Shown: piece by piece, positions 1 through 11,549 of the stretch
Layout: each line of letters begins with the position of its first letter
Numbering within the stretch: position 1 is the first letter of the stretch
Assembly: GCA_022592435.1 (NCBI GenBank)
Contig: JABYQS010000127.1
Coordinates: 1 to 64,000, forward strand
DNA: 64,000 nucleotides
Direction: 5' to 3'
Origin: Cerioporus squamosus
Taxonomy: Eukaryota; Basidiomycota; Agaricomycetes; Polyporales; Polyporaceae
The notes under the pieces: generated by a model
Told to the model about the DNA's origin: nothing
The model's input: only the letters and a program-made list of their open reading frames with translations
Database searches by the model: none
Program-made: the position numbers and the translations under genes

Positions 1-76
1 CATCCCTCGCCTCCCAACCTACCCTCCCACTGACAATAATACCGTCGCCTCCTCATGAAGTGACATCACTGTGCAG

Positions 77-1615
77 CATATGCATCGAGATTGTGGGAGA
101 TCACCTCTGCGTCATGTTCCACTATCCCGCCGGTTCTGCGACGCCTCCAGCTATGCTCGAGGTGTACCATTGGAAGTCTGGGCGACGTTTGCAGGTATGT
201 ACATCCACAACTCATGGCTGTTCTCCCGCTATCCACTCCTGCCCCATGCAACCGCAATCAAGGTGCAAGGGCGACCAAGCAATGTGCTTAACTTGGCGAC
301 AACCGTCAGCCTCGAATGATCACCATTTTCATACTCTGTCCCGTTTCGAACCCGCATCTGACCTGATCACAGTACAGGGGTCTGAATTGTCCCAGTTATT
401 CGACGTTCACATTCCTTACTCCTGACATCGTCGCACTGCCAAACTGCACCGACAACACCATCGAGCTCTGCCGTATAGGCCACGTCCCAGAAGACGCCGG
501 TTCTCCTCAGGTGCTGGAGACGTCCTGTATACTCCAGTTGCCCCGACTCAGGAAGGAACACTCGATCACGCAGGTCACTTGCCGCTCCGAGCCCAAGTTG
601 ACCGCTTCGACGAGGACCGCTCCCCCGTTTCGGTCGACAGAGCCCTTCCACCTCAACCCCGAGAACGCGATCGCGATCTTCAACGTCATGACGCACGATA
701 CTCACGGGTTCCACGAGTGTCTCACGCTAATCGTCCACACCGCTGCGCTTCTGTCCACCCTCACCGCTCCAGATCCTTCCCCCGTTCCCGCAGAGGCCGC
801 GCCCGCCCAAGCTCCCACACCCCGATCACAACCACCACCGTCGTGTACTCTGGGGGAGGCGCTGACTTGGTACTTGAACAATGCAGCTCTTCACCACGGT
901 GACTTGGACTTGGACATCCAGAATCCACAGCCGCCAGAGCCTTCACGGCAAGCAGGCGCTGTGCGTTGCTTCCCCTGGTCGCTGTGGGGCCCGCGCACGT
1001 GCCGGTGGCTCGAGACGTCGTTTAGCGCGAGCAGATGGATCACGACGACGTGCGGGCAGCGGTACGTGACGGTCGAGGAAGACGCGATGGAGGACGGGTC
1101 GATGCGCTCGACGATCGTCGCGTTCGACTTCAACCCGCACACCGTGCGTAAGCTCGCGACGATGCACCGCAAGCGGCGAAGGCGGATGCGCGGCTTCTAC
1201 GAGTTCAACCACGACGCGGGCGAGGTCATCGGCCACGCGGCGATCCCCGCGGCGTTTGCGCGCCTGGAGGACTCGGTGCTCATCCCGTTCACGGACGAGC
1301 GGACACGGGTCATTGGACAGATACAGTGCGACACTACGGAGCTGATGGCGGGGTACGCGATGGAGCATCGGATCTTCAAGGAGCCGGTGAGGACGAGCTT
1401 GCCGTATGCGCAGATGAGCTCGTATGAGACGTTTGCGTACGGCGCTGTGTTGCTGGATCGGAATATGGTTATTGGCGTTAAGGTGCGTTGTTTGGCATTA
1501 AAACATAGTCCGAATCCTGGCTGAGATGACCGCGATGCGATAGCTGTCGGACACGGATGATATCAGGGAGTTGGTAATTCATGCTATACGGAGAGATGCC
1601 CCGGTAGAGGTGTAG
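77..1615 (+). CDS. F-box-type protein, C-terminal part (5' end outside window)
   Basis: Partial gene running in from the left edge. Exons read as 77-194, 373-1482 and 1544-1615, with acceptor cag at 74-76, donors gtatgt (195) and gtgcgt (1483), and stop TAG at 1613-1615. The first visible exon encodes IVGDHLCVMFHYP, and the segment LEVYHWKSGRRLQ follows. Both resemble the repeat-rich C-terminal half of agaricomycete F-box proteins, where phrases such as 'VYNWKTG' recur. The second exon is a long uninterrupted frame of about 370 codons. The F-box itself is not in the window, so the class is inferred from the C-terminal half only. The 178-bp intron 1 is longer than its neighbours and could hide a small exon. 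The likely role is substrate recognition in an SCF ubiquitin ligase; the target is unknown. Confidence 0.6.
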
Positions 1616-2075
1616 TGCTCCCCGCTGCTTTATGTATCGCCTGTTTATCTGTTACAGAAGTCCTGGGCTCTCGAGTGAAGCCGCTAATGGAACAATGTCA
1701 TCACAGCATTGTCCGGCCACCGGCGAACAGTTTTTCGTCCCAGAAGCCGAACCTGGTTTGTAAATCACCTCGTTCTGACCTTTCGGCTCCTACAGACCTG
1801 CGACGACTTGCCACGAACAGGCGATCATAGGATGGAGAACAAGCACCGCACCGCCACGTGTACGAAGCGAACATAACGATGCATGAGATGGATTGTCAGC
1901 TACCCGATCAGAACTATGGTCAGTACGCACGATACAGTCTACTTGGATGCAGCCACGTAAAGATACTCATTGAGTACGCATAGCGATAGATAGCACGGGA
2001 AATGGCAGCGCGCACGATGATATAGATAGGATAAGTGAATGATGTCCTGCTGAGCGTTCTCGCTCTCGACGCTGG
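1616..2075. other. Intergenic, between convergent genes
   Basis: The 3' flanks of two convergent F-box-type genes meet here. I see no credible coding frame or repeat. Confidence 0.6.
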
Positions 2076-3242
2076 TTACGCAGAAGCTAGGACATCGTAG
2101 ACATGGCGGAACTCGAGGTCGACACCGCCGGTCTCGCAGGCCAACAAGGCCCGCCGCCACCCAGGAGGCTTGCTGGGTCCGCAATTGACGACGATCTTCT
2201 TCCTAGGCGCGTCTCTGTGTGTCCTCCGGAGAAGCCCGGCCGAGACCGCAGAAACGATGTTCCAACCCATGAGCGAGCTGAAGTACCCCAACTTCGGGAG
2301 GTAATGGACTGGGGGCGCCTCGAGCGTTAGCAGCGTCACGCTGGGGCGTAACTTGAGGCTCTTGAGGATGTACGGCGTCTGGAGATGCAGGTGGCGCAGG
2401 TCTGGGAAGAGCGTCGGGAGGTAGTGCGAGAAGCAGTCCAGCCTGTGCGATCCCGGTGGGAAGTACAACGGTGGACCTGCGTTGGGGCCGGCATGGGGCC
2501 CGGTGCCAGGCACGACGATGCGGTAGTTGTGGCAGTTGCATCGGGGATACTCGACGAGGTGGAGGTACGTCACGCCACGGACGCAGCCGGTGTCTGTCGG
2601 GAGGATGTACCGGTTGATGTGCGTGTACGTCCAGCGCAGGGACATGTGGCGCACCGTGCTGTACTGGGTTAGGCACTCGAGGAGAGTGCGGAAGGGGAGG
2701 ATGTGGCGGTCGTTCGATGGGAGCTCTCGGATGGTGACTTCGATGTAGCGAGCTTTCGGGACGTAGTGCGGGATGCGTGCGTAGTCGCAGTTGAACGTGA
2801 ATGCGCTGATGGCGGAGGTCCAGTCTTCGAGCGAGATGTAGAGGTCCGAGCGCTCGAAATACCGGTCTGCGGATGGGTGGACGCGCTCGACGTCCTTGGA
2901 ATCTGGGTCGACCCCGAACTCCTGCTTTATGATCCTCTTGTAGGATTCCAAGTCCCTGCGTGTCCCAATGGCCACCCAGCGGAGCGCCACATCGGTCATG
3001 ACGCTGCGCCAGGTCTTCGACACGAGGGAGACATCGCGGAAGAAGTCCCAGCGTGTCCCCCAATCCTCTTTACGCTCAATGGTAGCCCATGCTTCGAGGA
3101 GGATGTTGTTGACGAGTTCCACAGGCATGGCGTGCGGGACAAGTGAAGGTAGAGAACGCCACATCTTGGCGGACGCACGCATTATGAGGGATCGTTTGGA
3201 ATGGAGTGATGTTAGTAGGTCCAAGTGAGATATACCCGTCAT
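2076..3242 (-). CDS. F-box domain protein
   Basis: Intronless frame of 388 codons. The F-box lies near the N-terminus, where MPVELVNNILLEAW is followed after a charged linker by VSLVSKTWRSVM, the usual L-P-x-E-[LI]...V-C/S-[KR]-x-W pattern. The remainder has weak leucine-rich periodicity (for example LRHLHLQTPYILKSLKL). Family members serve as substrate adaptors of SCF E3 ligases, with Skp1 binding the F-box. The first ATG in frame is at 3242; ATGs at 3182 and 3164 would leave a shorter leader before the F-box and are also plausible. The gene has no introns, unlike most genes here. Its target is unknown. Confidence 0.7.
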   Translation of the reverse strand: MTGISHLDLLTSLHSKRSLIMRASAKMWRSLPSLVPHAMPVELVNNILLEAWATIERKEDWGTRWDFFRDVSLVSKTWRSVMTDVALRWVAIGTRRDLESYKRIIKQEFGVDPDSKDVERVHPSADRYFERSDLYISLEDWTSAISAFTFNCDYARIPHYVPKARYIEVTIRELPSNDRHILPFRTLLECLTQYSTVRHMSLRWTYTHINRYILPTDTGCVRGVTYLHLVEYPRCNCHNYRIVVPGTGPHAGPNAGPPLYFPPGSHRLDCFSHYLPTLFPDLRHLHLQTPYILKSLKLRPSVTLLTLEAPPVHYLPKLGYFSSLMGWNIVSAVSAGLLRRTHRDAPRKKIVVNCGPSKPPGWRRALLACETGGVDLEFRHVYDVLASA

Positions 3243-3245
3243 CAC

Positions 3246-3771
3246 AGCTCACTTGGACAAGTTCCGACCGGGTGAAAGGTCAAGTCTGCTAGGAGATATT
3301 GCCCTTCTACTTGTATAGGTTGGGACCTAAGCCGGATGCATAGCAGTCTCAGCGGTATTGTGGATGAAGGCAATGCCAGCGAGACGGATCCAAGTAAGCA
3401 CGTCCGGAGCTTGCCGACCTTTGAACCTTGTAGGTCAATCCTTCCCAGCATCGAACTCTGTTTGTCGATGTCGAGTAGCATGAAGGACAATCCGAAGTCA
3501 AAGCGACCGGACCTACAGTGCGCCACAACTTGCGTGTGACAGTCAGTTGCCACCCCGAAGAACCTGCAGCACCTCGTTGCGCGTCCTTGACACTATAAGC
3601 ATCAGAAACAAGTGCGTGGTTAAGATTTGATGTTAACAGCGAGCTGCGGGGACGAATGCCATCCAGACGATACAAGGCACTGCGACCTGATGACCAGCTC
3701 TTTTGGCAGGAGAGCGTCCTAGCATTGACACCGCATACTGACCAGCGGCCACGAGTGAATGACCCGCTGGA
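3246..3771. other. Intergenic
   Basis: Upstream of the F-box gene and downstream of the flavoprotein gene. Nothing recognisable; open frames here look like chance. Confidence 0.6.
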
Positions 3772-5397
3772 TCACCGAGCCGCGCCCGATAACTTGGCCG
3801 CCTCCCGCCCAGCCTTCCTGCCAAAGACGGTTCCTCCAGTGAGCCCGCTCCCGCCGGGGTAGTTCCGGTAGAACAGCCCTCCGACAAGCTCGCCGGTGCA
3901 GAACAGCCCCGGGATAGGTTTTTCCGTGGCGTCGGAGAGTACGCCAGCCGTCTCCGGGTCGATCGCGAGGCCTCCGAACGTGAATGTGATCCCACAAGTT
4001 ACTTTGACGGCGAGGAAGGGAGGCTGCTCGACCGGGAGCGCCCAGTTCGACTTTGGCAAGGGAAGCTGGAGGTGGCTTGACTGCGTCGACACGCCGTCCT
4101 TCACTGCGGGATCCCACTTTGTCTCCGGTCGCTCTGCTCGGAACGCTCGCGCCGTCTCGTTGTACCTCGTGATCGTCTGCACGAACGCGTCCTTGTCCTC
4201 GAGCCCCTTTTCGACGAGCTTTGCGGCCAGCTCCTCGAGAGTATCGCCCCATATCTGCTGCACGACGTCGTCCGCGTACTCCTCCTTGCGCAGCAACGGG
4301 ATCGTTGTGCTGTCCCACACCTGGAACGCAACCCCTCCTGGCTGTGACATGATCGCGCGCCCAAACTTGGCGTACGTGTAGTTGCGGAAGTCCTCGCCTT
4401 CGTCGACGAAGCGCGCGCCCTTGGCGTTCAGCATAAGCCCGAGCGGATATCCGGACTTTGTGAACTGGTTGCTGAGGACGCGGTCACCTCGGTCATCGGG
4501 AGCATTTGCATCCCAGCAGGTCGAATGGCAACCAGCGAAGTCTCCTGTCAACCGCGCGCCGACGCGCTGCGCGAGTGCGAGACCGTCTCCGGTGTTGAAA
4601 GGCGTTCCTCGTACCTGTGCCGTCACCGCGATAGTCAGATGGACAAGATCCGTGCATGGTGGTACGCATCCGGCTACCATACCTTCGCACGTTGCCAGTC
4701 CGACCCCAGATATTGCGTCCGGAGGGCCCGGCTAGCCTCAAAGCCTCCGCACGCGAGAACAACGGCGGAGCTGCGAAGGGTTAGTGTCTCCCCATCCCTG
4801 GACACTTTCAAGCCCACGACTGTATCTCCGTCGACCACGAGCTCAACTGCAGCCGTATCGAACCATGTTTTTACTGCCGGCGGCATCAAGGGCAGCACGA
4901 TCCGCCGCGATGAGTCCCTTCCCACCGTCCTCGACGGAGAGGGCGAGACCGCCCCAGAAGACTTGTCGTCCGTTGATAAGGTACGCCTGACGATGGAAGG
5001 AGAAGATGAACGGGACGTGGACCCGTTCCGCGAGCCATTGCACCGCGTCGCGCGAACCGTCCACGAGGGCCTTGACGATATCGCCATGAGAACGACCGTC
5101 CCCAAGTCGCATGATGTCGTCCGTGAACTCGTCGGCGGTGTACGGCGCCAAGTCGATATTCGCGGCCGCTTCAGGGGTGACGTTCTTGACGATGGGGAGC
5201 AGGTCATAGAGACCGCCGTGGACGGTGCGATGGGCTCCTGCGGTGAAGTACCCGTTTCCTCCGACCCATTCGGGAGGAGACTTCTCGACGATGAGGACGC
5301 GTTTGCAGCCCGAGTCGCGGGCGGCGAGTGCCGCGCAGCTTCCCGCGTGCCCCGAGCCCACGACAATACAGTCGAAGTGCAGAGTATCGGCGGACAT
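3772..5397 (-). pseudogene. FAD-binding flavoprotein, TcuA/fumarate reductase type, with 1-nt frameshift
   Basis: The protein starts MSADTLHFDCIVVGSGHAGS, a Rossmann FAD-binding motif (GSGHAG), and ends with CGITFTFGGLAIDPETAGVL and FYRNYPGGSGLTGG, the C-terminal signature of tricarballylate dehydrogenase/fumarate reductase flavoproteins. Exon 1 is 4683-5397. A 68-bp intron (4615-4682, gtatgg...cacag) joins WQRAK to VRGTPFNTGDG. Within exon 1 the frame jumps at about 4875: DAAG continues as VKTWFDTAAVEL only if one A is skipped. The exon total (1558 nt) is one base over a multiple of three, which fits a one-base insertion in a 518-residue protein. The alternative, a 28-nt intron (gtaaaa...ctgcag), would restore frame but is implausibly short. 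The reaction would be FAD-dependent oxidation of a carboxylate or ketone substrate, not known here. The gene is divergent from an SDR gene. Confidence 0.72.
4615..4682 (-). other. Intron of the flavoprotein gene
   Basis: gtatgg donor and cacag acceptor, 68 bp, phase 0. Removing it joins WQRAK to VRGTPFNTGDG in the family consensus order. Confidence 0.75.
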
Positions 5398-5987
5398 GGC
5401 GGTGAGATGGGAGTTGCGATGTTACGGTATTGAGTGCGCTCGTTCGGGACGATGATACAGGATGCCAGTCTGAGGCGAGTCATGAGACCAGGAGTCGCTG
5501 GTATTAGAGTCAAGACCTAGCCGAGCACAAGGATAGTCCACGGTCGGCCGATTGCGTCGTCCGAAGGACAAGATCGCCACGCATTAATGCCTCTATCTTC
5601 CTGCATAGTTCTCTGGACCTGGCGAGTAATGAGCAAGACATGACTGAGGAGCAAAGGATCCCGAGATGAGGGAAGCAGACAAGGTGCGAGGCGCCGTGTG
5701 TCTAACCGACGTCGACGGAGCATTCCGCTTGGCTTTCACTCCGACCACGATCTCCCCCTCGCGCACCCACGTCGGAACTACTGTCGGCCAATGCAGTACT
5801 ATACTCTGTGCTTTTCGGTGGCATTTCGTGATGGTGTCGTACACGTACCGAACCGATCTGGGCAGAAGGCTCTTCCACGGCATGCCTATCTGCTCACCTG
5901 ACGGTCCGGACGCCCGCTCTCAAAAACCATCCAGGACACCCCCGAGGCACGCCGCACTACCAACTCTCTTGACTGCTCTCGACAATC
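5398..5987. promoter_or_regulatory. Divergent promoter region, flavoprotein / SDR
   Basis: A 590-bp region separates the start codons of two oppositely transcribed redox genes, so they may share control. I see no clear TATA box or repeat. Confidence 0.4.
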
Positions 5988-7135
5988 ATGGCTGAGTCTC
6001 TCCGTCTCGAGAAGATCTTCGACCTCAAAGGGCGAATTGCTCTCGTGACTGGCGGCGGCACCGGGATTGGCCTGAGCATCGCACAAGGCCTCGCGGCGAA
6101 CGGCGCGAAGGTATACATCACCGGACGGAGGAAGGAGCCCCTTGAGAAGGCGGCGAGTACATTTGCGAGCCAGCAGAACGGCGATGGTGCGATCATACCG
6201 TGAGTTCTAACCCCCATTCATGCTCGCAGCTGGAACGGAGATAGACTCGTGGAACCTGATGGCTGATCCGCCGGTCCACACTGCAGCCTGGTCATGGACG
6301 TAACCGATCGTCCTAGTATTGCTGCTGCACGCGACACCATTGCTTCGAAGGAAGGCAAGCTTCATATTCTGGTGAACAAGTACGTCTCCCGTGCATTCTT
6401 GCGTAGATCGTCGTCTGACGGTCGTGCCTAGCGCCGGGCAGGTCGGTCCAGTCTCCCCATGGTTCGAAGATCCCAATGCGCCGCAACGGCAATCTCCCGA
6501 GACGATTGGCCGTGCCCTCTTCGAGGGTGAATCGTTCGAAGCATGGTCCCAGCTCTACAATATCAACACCTTCTCCATATTCTTCGTCACGACCGCTCTC
6601 CTCGGCCTCCTCGCGAAGGGCAGCGAGGATGTCCCTGGTACACCTCCTCTGTGGTCAACATTACGAGCGTGAGCGGCATCGTCAAGCTCTCTCAGAACCA
6701 CGTACGTCGGCGCTCCAGAGGGGTTTCTTCGACCCGGCTGAATTCGCACCACAGTTCGCGTACAACAGTGCGAAGTCCGCCGCGTCGCACCTCTCGAAGA
6801 TGCTTGCAACCGAGTTCGCGCTCAAGAACGTGCCAGTGCGCGTCTGCTCGATTGCCCCTGGGGTTTGGGAGTCGGAGATGACGTTCGACAATATCACGCC
6901 GGAACTGGTCGACAAAGTCGGGAAGGGCGTTGTTCCGGTACCTGCCAGGAGGCCGGGATCGTGAGTACCTTCGTCATGGATGTGCCTTCATTTCTGCTCG
7001 CTAACCGATATCCCCAGTGCTGGCGAAATTGCCGGAACGGTCATCTATCTCGCATCTCCAGCTGGATGCTACACCAACGGGCAGGAAATCGCCGTCGATG
7101 GCGGCTACTGCATGGTCAATCCGTCTACGAAGTAG
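5988..7135 (+). pseudogene. Short-chain dehydrogenase/reductase, 1-nt frameshift
   Basis: Classical SDR. The cofactor motif TGGGTGIG sits in the first exon, NNAG spans exons 2-3, the catalytic Ser region is VVNITSVSG, and YNSAK supplies Tyr/Lys. The C-terminus is YTNGQEIAVDGGYCMVNP. Exons are 5988-6199, 6287-6379, 6432-6701, 6755-6960 and 7018-7135, with clean gt/ag borders. In exon 3 the frame changes between GSEDVPG and YTSSVVN (about 6637-6639): one base is missing. The exon total is 899 nt, one short of 300 codons. No splice variant keeps the catalytic Ser segment, so this is either a real deletion or a consensus error. It would be an NAD(P)-dependent oxidoreductase with an unknown alcohol or ketone substrate, possibly working with the divergent flavoprotein. 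Confidence 0.75.
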
Positions 7136-7657
7136 GATGCATTGGGCAGGAGATGGAGATCGTATGTGCTACACAGGCTATATATACAGACCGCTGAAGC
7201 TTGAACAGTAGGATAGGCATAGGATAAATTACGATTACGCTAGCTGTACGTGTTGTGTTCGGGGTGTCTCCAGGAGAGGAAGGGGATGCGATAGTCGGTG
7301 TAGCAGTACAATGTACGAGTGTGTACAATGGAAGTGAGATGGTGCGACAGTAGCAGCGACTAGTAGGGTAGGTTGTGAGGCTGACATCAATATTCGAGTG
7401 AGGCGCATTGCGCTACGGAGGCGCAGATGCATTGTCCGGTGTCGTGTCACGTCATGTCATGTTCCAGTCGTGGTGCAGGCTTATAGCGGACCTATCGTAG
7501 AGCATAGGAAAGAACGAAGGAAGGAGGAAAACGTCAGCACGGACAGCACGCAGAAAACGGAACGGAACCTCGAGCGCAGGTCATCGGGGGCCGAAGCGCG
7601 CCTTCTTCCTCGCCTGGGCGTACCTCATATCGACCTCCCGCCCGCCTTCCCAAACCT
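7136..7657. other. Intergenic, convergent 3' ends
   Basis: 3' flanks of the SDR and the next F-box gene. No supported feature. Confidence 0.6.
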
Positions 7658-9274
7658 TCAAGCCAATCCCACTGCTCCCAGCCATTGTAGCGAGCGCCAG
7701 TCAATCTCTCTGCAATCGCGGACGTAGAGGGCAGAAACTGGGGGCACGACACCCGGAACGCTCTGCAGGTATGCCCCGCTGAGCCGGTTGAGCACGTCCA
7801 CCACGGCCTCAGCAGTCAGCTTGTCGCACCGGATCAACGCAAGGGCACGGAGGCGTCGGCCTACATGACGCAGTGCGTTGCAGAGGAACGCGTGCGACGC
7901 CTGCGGTCCTTCCAGAGTGAGCGTGAGGTGTGGCGTGCCGGGGTATGGCAGCATCGCGAGCAGCGAGGCGAGAAACCGCTCTTCCAGCCAGGCATACGCC
8001 ACATGCAGGTGGCTGATGGCGGGCAACCGCGGAAACGACTTCAGGATGTTCCGGAGATGCGGGAAGACGTCTGTCTGGTGCATGTACTTCGATGTCTGGG
8101 GAGACATCAGGTAGAGCGAGCGTAGCATCGGGAGCGAGAGGTGGGGAAGGGTGTACGTCAGCGCGGGAGGGACATCGGGCCCGTCGATGTACAGAGCGAG
8201 TTTGCGGAGACGCGGGAGGTGCACTGCTCGCGAGAAGGATGCAGAAAGGGCATAGCGCGACGCGGTGTCGCCCTTCCACGGGAAGGCCAGCCGAAGCTCC
8301 TCCAGCCCAGCAGAGACCTGCAACATATATAGCACCTCGGACGCGGCTTGCGCGCCTCGCGTGAACCCGTGGTGGGTGTAGTCCAGATACGTGAGGTTCT
8401 GGAAGAGTGGCGGAAGCCATGCGAGGCGGATTCCCTGTAACGTTGCTCGACGTAAGCGGGGTGCGAAACCGTTGAAGAGCGCAAACTCCTTTGTATCGTC
8501 GTTCTCCGGGTAAACGAGCGTGAGCTCGCGGAGGGCCGGGGCTTCGATCGATGGCGAGTGGCCACAGCAGGCGGACAGTGCGGCGTTCCAGAGGAACGGT
8601 GCGTAACCTGTGAACCGGACTTCTAGTGAGCGCCATCGGTGTATCTGCGGGACGACGACGTGTATGCACAGCTGGACGTGGTTATAGTAGACGAGGTGGG
8701 ACATCGCGCTGCGAGGACACAGGTGGATGTCGAGCGTGCACGCTTTGGCGCGACGCATCCTGTGGTTCCACATGCTTAGACTCCCGTCGAGTGTGATCCG
8801 TCTCCAGAGTGTTGGTGTGTGCAAGGCTGTATACCGCCAGGCTCTGCAGACGTGCGAGACGGTTATGGGGAACATAACGTCCTCCTCGGCGCCAAGAACG
8901 AAGATATGTGCGAGAACTTCGTTCGGGAGCTGTGTGATACGGTGCGGACGACGGGCTGGCTGGCGCGCGGCATGGTGAGATGCATGGGGGGCGCGACTGT
9001 GCGCGTGCGCGGTGGACCTGCGCTCGTGCTTTGGCGGCTCTGCGTGTAACGGTCAATCCTGAGGCACGACGATCATAGCGGGATGCACTGACTGAATTGT
9101 CGTTCTCTTCTCCTGGATAGCGACACAACGGTGGTCAGTCGCGGAGTCGGTGGGGCGGGGAAGAGGCGGGCATGGGACTCACTCTATTGCATAGAATGAC
9201 TTGACGGCATCGAGGATCGATCGAGGGAAGGCCGCGGGCTCCTGCTGGCGAGCGCGCTTGAAGGGAAAGGGCAT
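7658..9274 (-). CDS. F-box/LRR protein
   Basis: The main exon carries an F-box, LPNEVLAHIFVLGA...VSHVCRAWRYTALHTPTLW, then leucine-rich segments such as LPRLRKLALYIDG and LSLPMLRSLYLMSP, to a stop at 7658. No ATG lies in frame just upstream of the F-box. A two-exon model solves this: exon 1 at 9183-9274 (start MPFPFKRARQQEP), donor gtgagt, acceptor gcgcag, exon 2 from 9017. A second acceptor a few codons downstream keeps the same phase. An AT-rich TATA-like element lies about 70 bp upstream of the ATG. Predicted SCF substrate adaptor, target unknown. The F-box and LRR part is firm; the 5' exon is tentative. Confidence 0.65.
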
Positions 9275-9339
9275 GCTCCCTCGGTCGAGATGGTCAGTGG
9301 AAGAGAACGCGCCGCGCGGGGACGGGGATCCGCATTGTG

Positions 9340-9347
9340 TATTTAAG
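9340..9347 (-). promoter_or_regulatory. TATA-like element of the F-box/LRR gene
   Basis: CTTAAATA on the minus strand, about 66-73 bp upstream of the proposed ATG at 9274. Confidence 0.3.
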
Positions 9348-10000
9348 TGCGCGCGCAGAGACCCGGCGGGAGAGGAAGGGAGGCGTACGAAGACGGGAGG
9401 CAGTGTGACGACGATGGGTGGCTGGGAAGGTCCGGAGCGGGCTTGCGGGAATGGAGAAAAAGGAGGGGACCTATTGTAGGCCTGTTCCCGCCGGAGACAA
9501 AGCAAGACGAGGCGAGGGCGAGACAGGCGTCCGGCACAGGAACCGCAGAATGGAGAAGCGCGTCAGTGGGAATGCCCATGCTCGCGAAGTATGCCAGAAC
9601 GGTCGTCCTGGGCTCACCTGCTTGCACCTCCGTCCCCAGTGCCCGACACGGCGCTCGTATGCACGACCGGCGCGCATCGATGCATCCGATGCGTCCGCTG
9701 TGGGTCGCGCCTTCTTACTCCGTCTTGTCTTCCGCGGGTGGGCTGGACAAGACATACCGTTCTTGACGGTGTAGGGTTAGGGCTCGCGGAGGCGCCCTAG
9801 GTGGCCATGGGTGCAGTTCGGAACTCCCGACGCCCGATAAGGCTGAGCAGAATTTCACCATACGACACTAGTCCTCCGTTCCGCCGGTGTATCGACGACA
9901 AACGATCCAGTGTTAGAGCTCCTGGCGGTGCGTGTAGCGTCACCACCATCTCGGACGGTCCTCGGTGCCCCGACGCGAGGATGGAAGCGGATCTTCCGTC
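9348..10000. other. Intergenic
   Basis: Contains long chance frames on both strands but no splice-consistent gene or recognisable motif. Confidence 0.55.
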
Positions 10001-11358
10001 TCATATGATCCCTGCCAACATCCTCACGAACCTCTCAGGCTCTTCCCAATGCACCTAAACCAATGTAGGTGAGTGACATCACCAAATGTCAACGAGACGC
10101 ACTCACGAAATGATTTGCACCCGCGAGCTTGTGAAGCGTCATCGGCCTCCGCCACTCTGTGTCCGCAGCGGCGTGTCGCAAGTGCAGAAGCACGGATGCC
10201 CAGACACAGTCTCCCACACTCATGTCGCACCAGACGACGTGGACGCGAAGCGCAGGCCACATCTCCTCGAGTACGTCCCCAAAGGCGAAGCGCCGATCGA
10301 AGAGCGCACGTTCCACGTTTGCTTTGTAGATTGCCGGGTTGAGCTTTCTGAGTAAGTTTTGCGAGCCGTATGTATCGATGACATTCGCTCGCACCGTCTC
10401 CCGAAGTTCCTCGGACGTCATCCGTGATGTGGTGGGCGTGAGGCTTTGATCGACATGGTCGGACGCCTCAGGCTTATGGAGGGCAAGGCGAGCAGGGTAG
10501 CTCTGGAGAGGATCGATGGACTGAGGGAAGATGAAGGGAGGGTAGTAACCCGAGACGGAGAGGCAAAAGGCGCTAGTGAGGTCGTCCAGAGACATCCACG
10601 GCTCTCGCGTAGCCTTTATGGCCTGGAGGCCGGCAGGAACCGGACCTCCTGTGGAGGCCAGGCTGGGTTCTGGGCAGGTTGAAACAAAGTCCATGAACCG
10701 GTGTAGATAGAAGTCAACGCAAGAACTCACCATATAGCACGTAGCTACGTAAGTACGCACCCAGTAGCTCCCGTGTTTCTTTCGGTAGCTGATCGGCGTA
10801 CGCGAATAGCCCCATCGTCTGGCAGTTGCCAGCAGACCAGGATAGCAGGGAGATCCCTCCCGTGTCACTTCCTGCCTCCGGAGTGCCTTGTATTGGGGTT
10901 ATGCTCTCTGTCTCGATCAGCCATCGCAAGAACACGGCAAGCTCCAACGCCCGAGCCCTCAGCGCTCTCTCCTGCTGCTCGCGAGCTGGGCTGCTCAGTT
11001 CATCGAGCTCTTGCTGCGTATACGGGGTAGAGCCCGGATAGTCCCGCAAATTCGGTATGATGAACCGCAGCTTATGCTCGACAGCGAACGGAACCATGAG
11101 CTTGAAAGAAGCTAGTGCAGATGTGAGCACTGTCGTTCGGAACTTTACGCCTAGAACTCAGTGCTTACCGCCATGAAACCCGGCACCATGTACGAGGACG
11201 AGAGTCTTGTATACACTTTCTCCGGGAGGAGCGCCGGTATCTTCATAGTACAAGACGGTACCGCGGTCGTCAACTGGAGCTACGGGCATCAGTGTGCGAG
11301 GCGGGCTGGAAGATGGCTTCTGGTGATGAGCCGTTGTGCTTGCGTCTATATGCTGCAT
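10001..11358 (-). CDS. Alpha/beta hydrolase fold protein (paralogue 1)
   Basis: Four exons: 11169-11358, 10731-11111, 10669-10107 and 10054-10001. Introns are 52-61 bp, all GT-AG with matching phases, giving 395 aa; an internal ATG at 11289 would give 372 aa and matches the paralogue's start. Landmarks in order: VLVHGAGFHGG (oxyanion region), LRDYPGSTPY, nucleophile elbow LLSWSAGN (Ser between Trp and Ala, a GxSxG variant), VHVVWCDMS near the acid, and GANHF with the catalytic His. The last exon encodes HWEEPERFVRML. There is no signal peptide, so it is probably cytosolic. Substrate unknown. It lies in tandem with a paralogue of the same architecture. Confidence 0.85.
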
Positions 11359-11549
11359 TCATCTTCGGCTTAGAGTCTTCTCGCTCGGAATCGGGCGCCG
11401 GCCAGTGAACCCTGTACTGAGATGAGTCTCAACGATGTGAATTCGAACACGCCGGCGCAACTCTTCAAGCGGGCCGTCCATATCTACCAGTACAATCGTC
11501 GTTGTCTGTTTCCTGATGTAGCGGGACATCACATATCGGTTATCAAAGT

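Noticed and set aside
4850..4880. 28-nt intron that would repair the flavoprotein frame
   Set aside because: Far below the size of other introns here, and it would remove sequence (TWFDTAAVEL region) that looks like protein consensus.
9275..9800. Overlapping open frames on both strands, up to 139 codons
   Set aside because: High-GC chance frames; no codon pattern, motif or splice support beyond the proposed F-box 5' exon.
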